A stretch of 64,000 bases of DNA from Aquilaria yunnanensis (GCA_039654915.1 CM077596.1:4712001-4776000); one strand, 5' to 3'. Shown: positions 22,090-35,133, counted from the first letter of the stretch. Made by a program: numbers and translations. The notes: generated from the sequence alone by a model not told the origin.

Positions 22090-23605
22090 TTTTGCATCTT
22101 CCAGGATGATGAAGCACTAGGAAAAGGTTCAGATCCACACTTAAAGGCCCGCAAGGAAGCCAAAAAAAGTGCATCCTCTTCTTAATTTCAAGGAGGATGC
22201 CTAGTGGGATAGATACGACATTCTAAGGATGAAGATGTTCAAGGCTAACAAGGTGATTGACTAGGACACCTTGGCTCAGTTGGGATTAATAGTGGCTATT
22301 AGAGCTCTAGCAGATTTTGACACATGGCTATCAATTTTCAATTGCCATAGGCCTACTTTTGGCAAGCTCACCCTTTAGTTCTTGAGCACATTCAAGTTGG
22401 AGATGGCCAACATCAGCTAGAGCATAGTAGATATAGTAAAGTTCCACCTTGGAGAGCAAAACTTCAAGATGAGCTTGGATGAGTTTGAGTGGCAATTCAG
22501 TTTCTACAGCCAGGAGTTCATTGTTTCAGATGAGCATGGAGGCTCAATCTATCAATTGGGCGCTACCACTCCCACTTTACAAGAATTCTAGGCAGACAAC
22601 ACTAAGGATGGAGGCATGTATTAGCCCATGATGTCCAAGGCATCCAGACTAAGGTCACCAGCCATGCGTTATATGCACTATCTAATCAACCACTCTATTG
22701 GTGGTAGAAGGGAGAGCACGGGCGTAGTGACCAAGACGGACCTCTTCCACCTATACTGTATCATTTGCCGAGTGCATTGCCACTTGGGCATTTCATTTGC
22801 ATACTAGGCATGGCACATTGCGTACCATGTGAGGATCGGGGCTCTATGTGTCAAACTGTTCATGATGAGGTTAATTGGAACTTTAATGTTTTCCCATCAC
22901 AGGAGCTGATTATAAAGGCAGCGAGACCTGGGATGGCCAACATGGATTTGTTTAAGGCATTGGTTATGCTGAAGAAGGTTAGATGCCCGGACGGCTCGAC
23001 AAGCTTCATTATGAGATCTCAGGCAAAGATTAGAACTAAGGAGACTACATTGTTAGGACACAACCTGCCTCTACATCCATTAGTTTTAGATCGCCCACAT
23101 TATCCCATATTTATTAAAGGCAGCAACTTATCCTAGATCATTTTTAGTTCATGTCAGATCTGATGATGGATATGAGCTTCCGCCTTTCTACTGTCATGGT
23201 GAACACCTTGAGCTTAAAGGAGGTGATTTGCCTATGCTTCCTAAGAGGCATTGAGGCAGGTACATTGGGACATGGTCAGCAGGATTTTTCCCAACATGAT
23301 TATGAGGGTGATGGTGTATATGATTCCACAGATTATTTCATTCTCTCACAGAGCTTGGACGATAAGGATGACGCTGATGAGTTAGCTGTTGAGGAAGGAG
23401 ACAAGGCCAAGACTATTGTACTATTGATTGAGAGAACTGAGCCTAGTTTTGTTGCGGTCAAGCCGAGTTTTCCTACCAATGGGATAGCCGAGGAGAGTGT
23501 TGCCGAGACTGCTGCTAGTGATGTTGTTGCTACTACCGTGAGGTTAGAGATACTAGGGCTTGCATTGTGCCAATGGTTTAGGAAGAGAGTACAAAGGGCG
23601 GGGTG
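22090..23605 (+). pseudogene. Athila ORF-1/env-like region remnant
   Basis: Between stops the plus strand gives blocks typical of the ORF downstream of pol in Athila elements: a lysine-rich start (22,140), FHLGEQNFKMSLDEFEWQF (about 22,450), RSPAMRYMHYLINHSIGGR (about 22,660), ESTGVVTKTDLFHLYCI (about 22,710) and RVHCHLGISFAY (about 22,770). Two longer open frames follow: 22765-23136 and 23151-23606. The second has an acidic stretch (DDKDDADELAVEEGDK). The family name follows the Pfam ATHILA ORF-1 family from memory. Role unknown; an envelope-like function has been proposed for such ORFs. Stops near 22,190, 22,250 and 22,380 disable it. Confidence 0.6.
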
Positions 23606-23609
23606 ATCC

Positions 23610-25141
23610 CACTATAGCTACATCGATGATGACAGCTCTGAGCACCTCTACCGACATTCCACCTAGAGATGTTTGATCCTTTAAGATCCAAGACATTTAC
23701 TCATTTATTTATATTTTCTACTTATGTTATTATGGATATTATTGCCACTATTTGTATATCTTATTTCCATTTATATTCTTGTTCAATATGTTTTGTTTTG
23801 ATATTGGAGCATCGATTACTCCTAATTTTGTTTGTACTACTTCTTATTAGTTTTGTTATATTTGCTTATGTTTCTTTTTGCTATATTTTGTGGTTGACCA
23901 TCTTTTATGGTTTCTTTGGAAGCCTTCAAATTTTTGAATGGAAGCCTAATTAAACACTCTTTATGGAACTATGTTTGGAATGCCAACTTGCAAAACAAGC
24001 AACTAAAATTTTTATTTTCAAGGGCGGCATTAGATTCTATCACTCATTTTTTTTCACTTTATTTTTCATGCTAGTATATTAAGGGTAACGTACAATTTAA
24101 CTATGGGGCGAGTAGATTTTATTTTCAGCCCTTATTTATTATGATTATTTATTTTTGAATTTATCTTTTTGGTGATTTTTCTAAAAATTTTTAAAATTTT
24201 GGAGCTTAATTATTTTTAAATCATTTTATTAACCATATGCTTATTAGAGACTGATTACTAATTTAATATCTTGAGTTCTTAACTTAAAGACTAAGTAAGT
24301 AATTCCTAGTCTTTCACTTCTTATGCTAATTTGTTTCCAAAATGTTTTTGTGATTCATTAGCAAGCTTGTGAAAGATGGTCTCAATAAACTATTTTTGCA
24401 TCAAATTTTTGTGTTAGTACACTGTTAAAAGCATGCTAAGTTTTGAGTTTCTATGTTGGATTGATGAAAAGTTTGGTTGATGGATCTGTGGTTGATTGTT
24501 GGTAAAGTAAAGTAATTTTTGAAATTGCTACTCAATTGTTTTTAGTGTTGAAGTAGGTTAGGATCTTTTCCAAAGGCAAGAGTCAATCACAGCTTGAAAA
24601 GATTCTAAAACATGAGTATGATTAAAAGATCATCTTGGATTGTGTTGGGAATTGGCTTGGGTATAGACAAACTATAGTGTACACTTGCTGTAAAAGTTTT
24701 TGACACATGACAAGAATTTGTTAAAAAGAAAACAAAAAACTATATATATTGAAAAGTCAATTAATCACCCAATCCATGGTTTGTGGTTTGAATGGTTGTG
24801 CATAGTTAGCTCATTCTTAGTGTGATTTGTGTTTTTTACTTCGCATAAAAATTTGATGTTATCATTTCGGTTTTGAGAGATATGGGTTGCTAGCTTAAGA
24901 ATGAGTTGTTACCATTAAAATAATTTTGTTTTGGAAGTGTTGGATAGAAAGAGTTGGATGCTTGGCAGTCTTATTAACTCCTCAAGATAATTAAAGTCTC
25001 AATTTTCTCTATATCTCTTTGCTCAAGGAAATGATTCTACATTTTATATTCTAGTTGTTTTGAAGGTTTTAAGAAATTTTTAGATTTTCCTCTTAGTTTT
25101 TGTTTGACGACAGGGAAAAGTTAAAGTGTGTGGGAAAAATA
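23610..25141. other. 3' untranslated interior of the Athila-like element ending in PPT
   Basis: T-rich, with no supportable gene. 25,110-25,141 (GACGACAGGGAAAAGTTAAA then GTGTGTGGGAAAAAT) resembles the polypurine tract region that precedes Athila 3' LTRs. Confidence 0.55.
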
Positions 25142-26467
25142 TGATATGGTCATATTTAACTATGTTTTATATAAGTTTTTCCACTGCATTTGCTTCTCTT
25201 TTGATGTGTTTTTGCTAGGATATGATTCTTAATTGGTTCATATTTTCCTTTCAAGTCATATTTTAGCTTCTTGTGAGTTTGTAAGGATTTTGGTAAAGTT
25301 TTAGAACTGAATTGCAAGTTTTGACAAATTTTTGGAGCTTACACACCCTTATACATGCCCATATAGTGCCTTACACGCCTATGTTTCAATCGATGTTTGT
25401 CTTAATTTTTAGGGTTTTCAGGTTATTTCAAAAAAAAAAAAAGATTGAAGGGAGGAGGTGACAAAAAAGGCAAAAAAAAAGGGTTTTTCGTGGAGGAAGA
25501 CTGCCGAAGGAAATTATAATGATCAACACCATTTCATGGGCACAGGATCAAAGATTTCTCGGAGAATAAGAAATTTAGCCATGGATCATTCTTTTCTTAG
25601 ATTTCTTGTGATTCTTTGTGGTTTATTTTATAGCATTATGAGCTAAACTTTTCCTACTAATGCTTAGAGTGAATGAACCCTAGGATGATTTTGTGACTGT
25701 GATTATTTCTGGTTTAATATAATTATGTGTTTTTCTTGCTATTTATCTAATGTGCTTTGTTGCATTGATTAATAGTAGCTAGCCTATTAATTCTATGTGG
25801 GATGATAAACATGCATCAGGTAGTATCTGGTATGTTTGTTATGGATCACTGTTGGATAAAAGGGATATTATCGTAAGTAGGAGTAATAGGTGCAATATAA
25901 TAACTCCAGACAAGTGTGAAATCTAGTAGTGGATTGTATAACATTAATGCATTCTTAGGAAGTGCGGTATGCCTAGACACCCTACTGGTGACTTAAGAAT
26001 AGGGTTACTGTAATGAGAATAATAAAGAGCTAGGCTACCTTAGGTAGTACTCCATCTTCCAAGTTAATCACAATCTTGTCAAACTAGAGTAAAAGTAGCA
26101 CAATTGAAGTTTTAGAGTGATTTGATTCTAAGCAAGAGATTTTTTATTATTGATTGTTTTAGATGTTTTTCCACTGCCTACCAAAAGTTCATAGTTTATT
26201 TTACTACTTTAGTTTAATTTAGTTAGTTCTTGGTAGTTAGTTGAACAAATCCTCTTAATTTTTGGTTAGATAATAGGGAGATATTGAGTATGGTAGATAA
26301 CATCTGTTCCTTGGGAAAAATGATCTTGATACTTTCCACTGTTATACTTTGATGATATGTGCACTTGCTTGTGAGTTCACATGTTTGTTTAGGTATAGAG
26401 AGATTTGACATATCCACACTGTTACTAGTGCAGTGGAAAATATTTGTAGTGAACTATGAACACATTA
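25142..26467 (+). repeat. 3' LTR of the Athila-like element
   Basis: 1326 bp, TGATATGG...AACACATTA. The final CA has become TA; the 5' LTR keeps CA. It is followed by the TSD copy TAGAG. Confidence 0.9.
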
Positions 26468-26472
26468 TAGAG

Positions 26473-27650
26473 ATCTTTTTTACCCTAGTATTACAAGATT
26501 TGCCACCAATTTCCTTAGCATACAAAGCATTGTAAGATTCAAGGAAGCTATTATGCAAATGTTTACAAGTCCTACATGGATGAATTCGAGGTTTGCAAAA
26601 ATGAATGGAGGGTAGGAAGGTTTTGTCAATTATTCTTAGGGATGGAGATTTTTTTATTATGTGGCAATAGCATATAGTAAAAGTAAGTGAACCTCGGGTG
26701 AAGGTGCTTTGAATTGTTGATGGTGATGAGAAGCCAAGTATGGGCTACTTATTTGAAGCCATGGACAAAGCAAATGAGACAATAAAAAAAAAAGTTCAAG
26801 AACCGAGTATCTCCATACAAGCAATATATAGATGTTATTAGTGCAAGGTGGGATAGGCAAATGCAATATCTATTACATGCAACTGGTTGTTTTCTTAATT
26901 CCAAAAACTATTTCAAGCATGACTTTAATAAGAAAACAGAGTTTTCTATAGGCTTCTTTGATTGTGTGTTGAAACTTGTTCTTGACTATACTAGTCAAAA
27001 GAAAATCACAGCTCAACCTGAAGATTATAAGAATAGTGTCAGTCATGGATCATCAATTGCTATTCGTGTGAGACAAAAATTAAATCCAGGTATATATTGT
27101 ATGATTTTGTTTTTGTTTTTTTTGCCACTTTAGTTTGTTTAATATTTTTTGGCCACTTCATAGTTGCAAACCTTTGCTAAGCGACTACTTAGTCAATGTA
27201 CAAGTACAACGGGATGTAAGAGGAATTGGAGTGTATTTGACTCCATTCATTCGAAGTGCTGAAATAAACTAGAGCATAAAAGGTTGAATGATTTAGTTTT
27301 TGTTCCTTACAACTTCAAGCTTAGAGAGAGGTAATTTTTCAACATAATATAGTATATACAATATTTCAAGAATTTTTCTTTTCTATTTATTATAATAATT
27401 TTATACTTGTAGGATAGTGAATATAACCTTAAGATCATTAAATCCCATAAGCCTTGTTAATATTGATTTAATGGATGGTTAGGTCACTAAGGAACCGACA
27501 TTGCTAAATGAAAATGATGTTGATGTTGAATGGGTTAGTTTGGAAGAGCCTCTTGCTAATTTAGGAACAACTAGCACTGACCTTGTGATGGATGTTCCTC
27601 TAAATGTACCAATACTAACACAGTATGAATATAATGAATTTGATTTTTAA
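26473..27650 (+). pseudogene. hAT transposase C-terminal region with dimerisation domain
   Basis: It resumes with DLFYPSITRFATNFLSIQS, KPSMGYLFEAMDKANETIKK (about 26,735) and YIDVISARWDRQM (about 26,820). From 26,861 there is an open stretch of 90 codons with YLLHATGCFLNSKNYF. A probable intron (about 27,090-27,160) separates it from the hAT dimerisation domain near 27,165-27,330: LLSQCTSTTGCKRNWSVFDS and KLEHKRLNDLVFVPYN. A further exon near 27,415 reads SLNPISLVNIDLMDG. The domain mediates transposase dimerisation and forms part of the catalytic fold. Stops and a frameshift remain. Confidence 0.8.
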
Positions 27651-27910
27651 TTTTTATTTTTATGTTGAACTTGAACTAGAATTTGAGACATCTTAATGTG
27701 TTGGCATGTTTTATGTGCTATTTGAGGCCTTATAAGTTGAATCTTAGGACTTTCAATATGTTGGTACATCATGTGTGTTGATATGTTCTATTTATCTGTT
27801 TGTGATTTTTATATATAACCAGTATATCCAAGATGATGCAATATGGTGCAGGTACTATCCCATACCGCTGAAAAAAAGGTACACTGACCGGTATGAGATT
27901 TAAAACCTTG

Positions 27911-27918
27911 ACTCAGAT
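27911..27918. repeat. Right 8-bp target duplication of the hAT
   Basis: ACTCAGAT, matching ACTCAAAT at 8738-8745 with one mismatch. Confidence 0.8.
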
Positions 27919-28840
27919 AATCCAATTGGTTCTAAGTCTGCAACCTCATAGACTTCTATCATGTTGGCAATGATTATAAATTACATTTATGATCATAAAC
28001 AATAAGTAGTCTTTAGCAACAAATCATTGCTTCCCAAATGATGCTTCCCAAGTGACAAGAAAGTCAGTGACTCAACTAACCCTCCATGATTGTTACCCAT
28101 ATATGCCTTCTTCCCTTTGTCTGAGATATTAAGACTAATCATAAGAAATGGAACATGTCATCATCATATAGCCCAATCTTTGATTTCCTGATTCTTGAGT
28201 AGACTGACAAAATCTGATAATATTTATATCTCATATTAACTCTTCTGATCATAGTCATGCATTTCCTCAGTCTCACTCAATCAAGGAGCCCAAAAAATAT
28301 CACTCTAGTTATATAGGAGGGACAAATCTCATCCTAATCAAAGAAATTCCTTCGTTTGATATGTGATATCCCCATTAACCACCTTTATATTCACCCAGTT
28401 ATGAGCAATAAGAAGTAGTATCAAAGTATGTGACTCACATTTTTTGGAACTTTGATGATCTTAGGTCAAAGTATGCTACATATACCATGATCATTATGAG
28501 CACCACTTACCACTCATATAACGATCCATGTGGCTATCTCATTGTGGGTCAGTCTAGTAGACAAGTTCTCCAATTTGTACCCATACATAAATCACATATC
28601 TCATATTAATCTCCACATATGATAGTTTTTATGTATTATTGCAACCCACTTCATAATAATATTCAACCAACAGCATTTAAGAATGCTATTATTTTAGGGA
28701 TATAATTATATTTGATTATATTATGTAAAAATAAAACAACAAACACAATTATGGGAATAATGCCTCAATAAAATATCATGACTCAATGTACAAAATACAA
28801 TCATCCAATGACTGGCTTTTGGGTACAATACTATAATTAA

Positions 28841-31800
28841 TAGCCAAATCATAAAGGGCTTGACAAAGAGCCTCTTGCTCTTTGCTTCCATGTTATGTTC
28901 AGTTAATTGTTCACCAAATGATTACTTGAAAACTTTTTATTTGCATTAATATGTACACAATTATGAGTTGAAGTGTTGTGAAATAGAGCTGAGTAATAGT
29001 AAGTAATAGTAAGGATTTGGAAAAGGTTACATCTCCTTTTAGCTTTTGGATGTGAAACACTTTCTGGCTCCATAAATGCTTTACTTAACCCATTTATGTT
29101 TCCTCACCCTACAAGTGGCTTTAATTAATAAGGATATCAAAAGCAAAAATTTACCACTTCAGATCATAGCCATATTTGTGACACTGATCCTACTTTATTA
29201 TGATGAGGTACATCTTTGGTCAAACATGCCAAAGGCACATCTTTAACTAAACAAAAATAGATGTTGAAACCAACAAAAGGGTCAATAAATGATCTTGAGT
29301 TTGAAGTATTCAATCTCAATTTATGTTGAAATGTTCAGTATGGGCACTTAAGTTTTTGGTAATTTGGTTTTTCCCTGCATTTTTCTTTTGTAAAAAAAAA
29401 GGCTAACTAGGATTGGAAATAATTGTGTATAAACATTTTATTTTCCTCATTCTTCTAGGCTATTCGCCTGTCAATGACCATGAAAATTTTTCCCACGAGT
29501 AGATAAAAAGATGTAGTTGGAAATACGACATGTCTCAATCTCCCTAGACTAGCAAGCATGAGTTTTGCCTAAGGTGAGCAACTTCCACACTAGTAGTATT
29601 ACTATCCAATAATGCATGCCAATGTGTTCACTTGGCTTAAACAAGCTTACCTAGCAACACTATTGGGAAAAACACTTTTTTGGTAAGTTTTAAAGACATT
29701 TAAAAGGGTTTTTGGCTTCAAGCTTGGCCTAGATATCCTTTTGACAAGAAAATTCAATGTTTGGTCAAATCTGCCCCTTGTGCGGGAAGTTATTGGACTA
29801 GAATTTATGTTTTGAAGTAAAAAGGCAGTTTGACTTCTAAATCTTTCATAGATGAAGCAGTTTAGTTATAAGCATGAAATATGAAGATTTAAATAGGTGA
29901 ACTACAACTTTCATGTAATTGTTATATAATCCTTTAAAAAATATCCTTTCTGCCTCATAGAACATTGGTGATGCCCCCATTAACTTATAAGTGCATGAAC
30001 TTAGTTATGATGAGTGATCAAAATAAAAATACATAAAAAGGGTGGCAAAAATACAACTCACTAGAATTATTAGTACAACTATAGAATTTAACTTATAGAC
30101 CTAGTAAAAAGTGGGAGTCTCGTCTATTCCATGCACTACATCCCAAAAAAATTAAAAAGAAACACAAACAAAAAGTAAAGAAAATGAAAAAAATCTAATG
30201 TAACAGTGCCACTAGACTAAAATTAGAATTAGTTTGAAAATTCCTCTTTCTCCCTAGACACTACGACTACAAAAATGTGCACTTTGACCTTTGGTTTATT
30301 TAGCTCTTTAGTTCAATTTTAGTTAAAATTGAATTTTTGAAGATTGGTTCCAATTTGATTTTAGTTGGAAGGGTTACCAAATTCATCGAATTTCTTTTTC
30401 TACATCTTTGAGCTCCTGCTAGCCTGTTGGTGCCCTTAGCCTATCAACACTAAATGTTCAATCTAAGATATAGCCTAACCTTCACCACTCCTATCTGTAA
30501 GCCAATGCTCACTACTCTAACCACTCCTCTATAGGCTATAGACCAAGTGGAAGAAACAACTGATGAGTGCGAACTCTCACACACACAAACTTGATTGCAA
30601 CGCCCCTTGCCATCTTGACCTTGTCTGCTGCTATTGCCCAAATGCCAGTCTCTTGACTCCCTTCCACGTTCTAGTCAAGAACATTAAGTCTGTAACCATT
30701 GAAAGCCAAAACTCTGATTGATTTTCTTCTAGTCAATGTTGATTTCATGTCACCAGTCTTAATTGGCTTTGGCTTTTTGGCATTTGGGTTGGTTTCATTT
30801 GGTGTAATAAAGTGGGGTACATTTTGCATTTTTGGTCCTAGATGTAAACAAAGGCCCTAAAGAAAATGAATTAGTCGAAGGCATCAAATCAGCTTCCAAT
30901 AAATTAAGAAATCAATTAAATTATGAAGAAGAAATTGTTTGAGATCGATAAGGACAGTGTTTGAATCAATTAAATTTTTTATGTAAGTTTAGTTGAGAGA
31001 ATACATATGAATCCTTTCACTAAGCTACAGAAGCTTTTTTTTTTTTTTTTTGTAAAAGGTTGTTGGGTGTTCTTGTTTATGCTACATTTGTGGCAAAATA
31101 GGACCCTAGTGCCCTGAAGTGCTAACATTGGTAGGCTCTTTGGGAACTATGAACCCATTTAGGTTACAATTGGCTAGTTATTACTTGTGAAGTATCTTAA
31201 ATCTTTATGTGCAACTAGTTACTTAGCCTACCCTGCATAAGAAATATGTATGCATTGTCTTGGCTATGAGATAACAATTAAATTAAAATATCATTGAAAA
31301 TAGTGCCGTGGCAGTTAACAGAAACATAATTCAAAACAAGCTAAGACATAAAATTTTAGTTACTTTAACTTCAAGTAACAATTATGTGCATACATCTCAA
31401 ACTTATATGCACCCAAATGTAACCTTAGTGTTATATACACCATTGGACACTAGTAGAGGCAATCTCTTGTATGAAAATACCATACGTTTAGAATAAGCAA
31501 CTTATATCTACTAAGATCCATCCTTAGCTCTTCATCCAAGCAACCTAGCTTCAAGTGATGAGCCACACTTTCCTTGTACTCACTTAGCCTTAAACTGTAA
31601 GACAAACACTTTGGTCAGTGCTAGCTTATGCCATAAGTAACTTAGAAATGTAAAGTTTCCTACTTAGAGAATACCTTAATCTAATAAAATGTAGCCTTAA
31701 CAGCTGCCCCTTACCAACCGTTAAACTTGACTAGCCTGCTTAACTTGCACAACACTTAAGGTGTGAATACTCAAAATTACTCAGTAATGGATTTGGTACC

Positions 31801-32571
31801 TGTTGGGGGAATAATATGCAAGCATGCAAGGCACAACAACTATATATATATACATATATATACGCATACAAAACAAAACAAGCAACTAACTACACAACCA
31901 GAGCCAAGGATAAGAACAACAACAAACAATGCAAATAATGGATGGATGGATGAATGAATGAAATATGCACATACAAATGCACTTAGGACTTCCTTACACC
32001 TGTAGGTGCTAGACTTGCTGTGAGCTCATACAGCTGGGGTACTTAGATACTGGACCTCGTATTCTATGTTAGCTCTTAACTAACCCCATGAAGTCCTTTT
32101 ACGGGGCGCCTTAGAGTAGTTCGTCATTTACTAAACACTTTCCCACCATTGACAAGTTACTTAGAGTATGTCACCACTTACTCCTTCCTTACCCGTCTCT
32201 TCCCTTAACCTATTGTGCAGGGTAGTTGCCTTATGTGGTTCAATTTGCCAAGCTCTTCAAACTTAGCTTAGGGCTTCTTAGTAGCTTACTTACCAAACCT
32301 TAAGGTTTGGTTGGGATCCTCTTAGGTTTCCTTTTCACTGCTCAAGGGTCTATGACCTTTTACTTGGCCAACAAAGAATTTGAACCTTAATCTCCTTAGT
32401 GCTCCCTTAACAACTTAAGCACTTTAACCCCCTTAGCCACCATTACTTACCCTACCTTAACCACACCACTTAGCTACCACCTAAATAATGCATGATTCCT
32501 AGCTTAGGAATAAGTTCTAAACCCAATCAAGGCTACAAAACATCTTAAATTAGCCTAGGGATGATAACCGA
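28841..32571. other. Unassigned AT-rich stretch with simple repeats
   Basis: No supportable gene over 3.7 kb. Visible are a 17-T run (31035-31051), a TATATA/ACATATA tract (31842-31863) and a GATG/AATG tract (31938-31963). Short frames at 31308, 31763 and 30450 lack any family signature. Confidence 0.5.
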
Positions 32572-32576
32572 GAGTT

Positions 32577-33801
32577 TGAGACATTCTTAGGATGCCCTGA
32601 GCTTGAGGGACTAATGCTTTGGCAACGCCGTCGGTAATGCATCACCAAAGGCATCAATGCTTAGGATACCTGAGGTCTAATGGTGATGCATCCCCAATGT
32701 GCATCGCCACTAGTGAAGTTTTGCCAAATGGCATTGCCAACAACAACACGTCACCAATGCACTATAGCATTGCGCGACAGCATGCAAACTTGCACAAAAC
32801 TTGCTCGAACTTTCCCATCCCAAGGCCAATTCATATGGGTCTTATTTATACTTTATTCCCATATATAATACTACATTTTTATGCATTATTTGAGCTAAAT
32901 TAACTTAAATCCCTTACCTCAAATCATCATTAAAGCAAGAAACAAGCAACAAGCACACTTGAGCTCCATAGAGTTCCTTTCAGTTCCAAGCTTGAATTCA
33001 ACCAAAGTGGATACCATGGCACAAAATTAAGACCATTTCTAATCATTTAACAATCTTAGAACTAACCCACAAGGATCAAAGATGCTTACCTTTGGGTTTG
33101 AACCAAAAACTTGGAAGAACAACTCCAAATGCACCAAATTCAGCAAAAATGAGCTAAGGCCTTGTTGGGATGGCTTTGGGACCTTCAATTTTTTTGAAAA
33201 CTAGAGTGATTTAGGAGGTTTGGAGGTGGAGAGCTATGGAGGAAGGAGAGCTACGAAAATGGTGGATGGGGGAGATGATGAATAGTTCCATCTCCTCCAC
33301 TTAAATAGCCAACCTCTCTTCCACTTGACACTTTGGCCCTCAAACTTAACTTTGATTCACTTAGGCCACTTAAACCTCCACTAAACCATCACACCTTGGT
33401 CCCATAGAAAGGTTTTTCTTACCCAAACACTTTGCTGTTAGGCCACTTAAGCCATTATAAGACATAATAGCCCAACTTCTCACTTAATGCATTTTTCACC
33501 CTTAACTTTCGCTTTTGTTTCAAATGGCTATAAACACTTATGGTCTCATATAAATTAGCTCAAAACACTTGCATGAACCTAAATTTACTGAAATTATGGT
33601 CTTGCCACTAACTTGGGTCAAAATTACCATTTTGCCCTCCTTGCCCTTTGGGTGCCAACTACACTTTGGAACTCAATTTAACCTTACTTAGCTTGTTTTC
33701 CTTACTTAATAAAACTTATTTAAGGGAAATAACTTGGGATTTACTTACCTTAACATTCAAAGTAGAGGAAATACAATGAAAAATTTAGGTGTCTCAAATC
33801 A
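32577..33801. mobile_element. Candidate 1.2-kb solo LTR with 5-bp TSD
   Basis: Begins TGAGACATTC and ends TGTCTCAAATCA; the ends contain the inverted pair TGAGACA/TGTCTCA. It is flanked by GAGTT at 32572-32576 and 33802-33806. No coding motif inside. The region 32,610-32,790 repeats the word GCATC/GATGC many times. The flanking match could arise by chance when many offsets are considered. Confidence 0.45.
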
Positions 33802-33806
33802 GAGTT

Positions 33807-34737
33807 ACTATATTTTGAGTGGATAGGTTTGGTCTACTTGTTATCATATACTAAGAACCTTGTAAGGGAAGCTGGAAGAATGACCTAATTCATGTTTTGT
33901 TTATTTGGCTGTATATGTGATGTTCATTTACAATGCCTTGTATGTTTAGATTTGGACTAGCTTTGCATGGTAGCTTTTGTAATTCCTCTATAGGATTCAA
34001 GACACTATGCCATTATTGATGCTATTTCACTTCAAATTATAGTGATATGCTTTTGTTCTCATTTAGCTCCTAATCTATGCTCCCTTTTTGTTTTATTGTA
34101 GTTTTTGGAAGCTAATTTAAGGTTTGATGAAATTTGATTAGTAATGAAGGAAACTTATGGACTAAAATAGAATGGTGGCGTGGAACTCAAAAGCACTCTT
34201 TGTTGATTTTAGTTGTCACTATGTTTGGAAATTATTTGATTTGATAGGATGCATTTTAGAATGTGTAAATTTAAGAATTTCAAATGCTTCCTTGGTAACT
34301 TGTGGAATATTCTATTTAGGATTTTTGGAACTTGGATGGATGACTAGTTTATATTTTGTTGAATTATTATATTGAATTTCTTAAATAGTGCATTTTTTGT
34401 GGAAGTATAATTGGAATTTGTTTATTTCAATTTTAAAGCAAACTAAACCAAAAAATTTAGGTTTAATCTTGATTAGTTTGCCTTTCTTGTTTGGTTAATT
34501 TGGTTTTCAATGATAAAAACTCAAAAACTAACTTCGCCAACTAATTCAGTTCATTCAAACCTAGATAATTGCATGCACATCTCAACCTGCAGCCTTCTCC
34601 TATCTCTACTGCATGGCTCCAACATGCAAAAAATCAAAATCATTTCTTACCTTTTTCTTTTTTCTATCTCAAAAGTATGGTAAATCACAAACCTATCTCA
34701 AACCTCAATCTACATTGTATTCATCTATACTAATTTT
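33807..34737. other. Unassigned AT-rich stretch flanking element A
   Basis: No supportable gene. Frames at 34172-34375 and 34613-34873 have no recognisable domain, and the latter runs into the LTR of element A. Confidence 0.5.
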
Positions 34738-34742
34738 CATGT

Positions 34743-35117
34743 TGATAGCCAAAGTGGGATCGTTCGAACTAGGTGGACCACTTAGAAGCTTTAGAGATTG
34801 TGAACTAGAGGTCCCGCTGCTAAAGATAGCATCAAAGGCCCGAGATATTTTTTTGGGTGAAACCCTTTATTGATCAAGTCAATTTCTGGAAAAAGGTGAT
34901 GATAGTAAGATGCAGAATAAGTTTCTCATACCTCAGGATTGGTGAGGGGAAAGTGGAGAAACTGAGATAATTGCTCTTAGATAAAGAATTATCCCGCGAT
35001 TAAGGGATTTTGTTTCCGTCTATATTGGGTTTCCTCTTTGATCCATCTTAAGTTGGGCCTATGTCTCCCATTGTGGTCCTTCTCAATAGAGGCCTTATAT
35101 GAGCCCATATGATATTA
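34743..35117 (-). repeat. 3' LTR of element A
   Basis: 375 bp, plus-strand ends TGATAGCC...GATATTA. It matches 58553-58946 throughout, with shared blocks such as GGTGATGATAGTAAGATGCA and TATATGAGC. The start resembles the TGATAGCCAAAG start of element B's LTRs, consistent with lineage relatedness. Confidence 0.85.
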
Positions 35118-35133
35118 GTAACCCCCCCTTTTG
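35118..35133 (-). other. Polypurine tract of element A
   Basis: The minus strand reads AAAAGGGGGGGTTAC immediately before the 3' LTR. It would prime plus-strand DNA synthesis. Confidence 0.7.

Larger units (their letters stand above)
18485..26467 (+). mobile_element. Athila-like LTR retrotransposon lacking pol, nested in the hAT
   Basis: LTRs at 18485-19917 and 25142-26467 start TGATATG and end ACACATCA/ACACATTA, flanked by TAGAG at 18480-18484 and 26468-26472 (perfect 5-bp TSD). A decayed tRNA-Asp-type PBS follows the 5' LTR. A gag C-terminal remnant is followed directly by the conserved post-pol phrase of Athila elements; no protease, RT, RNase H or integrase is visible in the 5.2-kb interior. 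An Athila ORF-1/env-like region lies downstream. It is therefore a deletion derivative dependent on others for movement. Confidence 0.85.
8746..27910 (+). mobile_element. hAT DNA transposon with 8-bp TSD, interrupted by three nested elements
   Basis: The ends are inverted repeats: CATAGTTTTGAATCTCATACC at the left and the reverse complement of the right end, CAAGGTTTTAAATCTCATACC. They are flanked by ACTCAAAT (8738-8745) and ACTCAGAT (27911-27918), an 8-bp duplication with one mismatch, as expected for hAT. Pieces of one hAT transposase occur in order on the plus strand: BED zinc finger, central domain and C-terminal dimerisation domain. Removing the two large insertions leaves a transposon of about 4.3 kb, of which about 0.8 kb is the small nested element. 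The coding region is broken by stops and frameshifts, so it is inactive. Confidence 0.85.
8270..28835 (-). mobile_element. Probable Ty1/copia-like solo LTR, split by a hAT insertion
   Basis: The two pieces are 8270-8745 and 27919-28835, about 1.39 kb together. The hAT transposon with its target duplication accounts for everything between. Read on the minus strand, the right piece (from about 28835 downward) has the layout I remember for a dispersed plant copia LTR starting with a ...CCCAAAAGCC-type phrase; this is recall, not a search. The outer ends read TGTAGGG at 8270 and ...TATA at 28835, a decayed CA end, flanked by ATTAG (8265-8269) and ATTAA (28836-28840). The 4-of-5 match is suggestive only. 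No copia coding sequence adjoins it, which fits a solo LTR. Confidence 0.4.
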
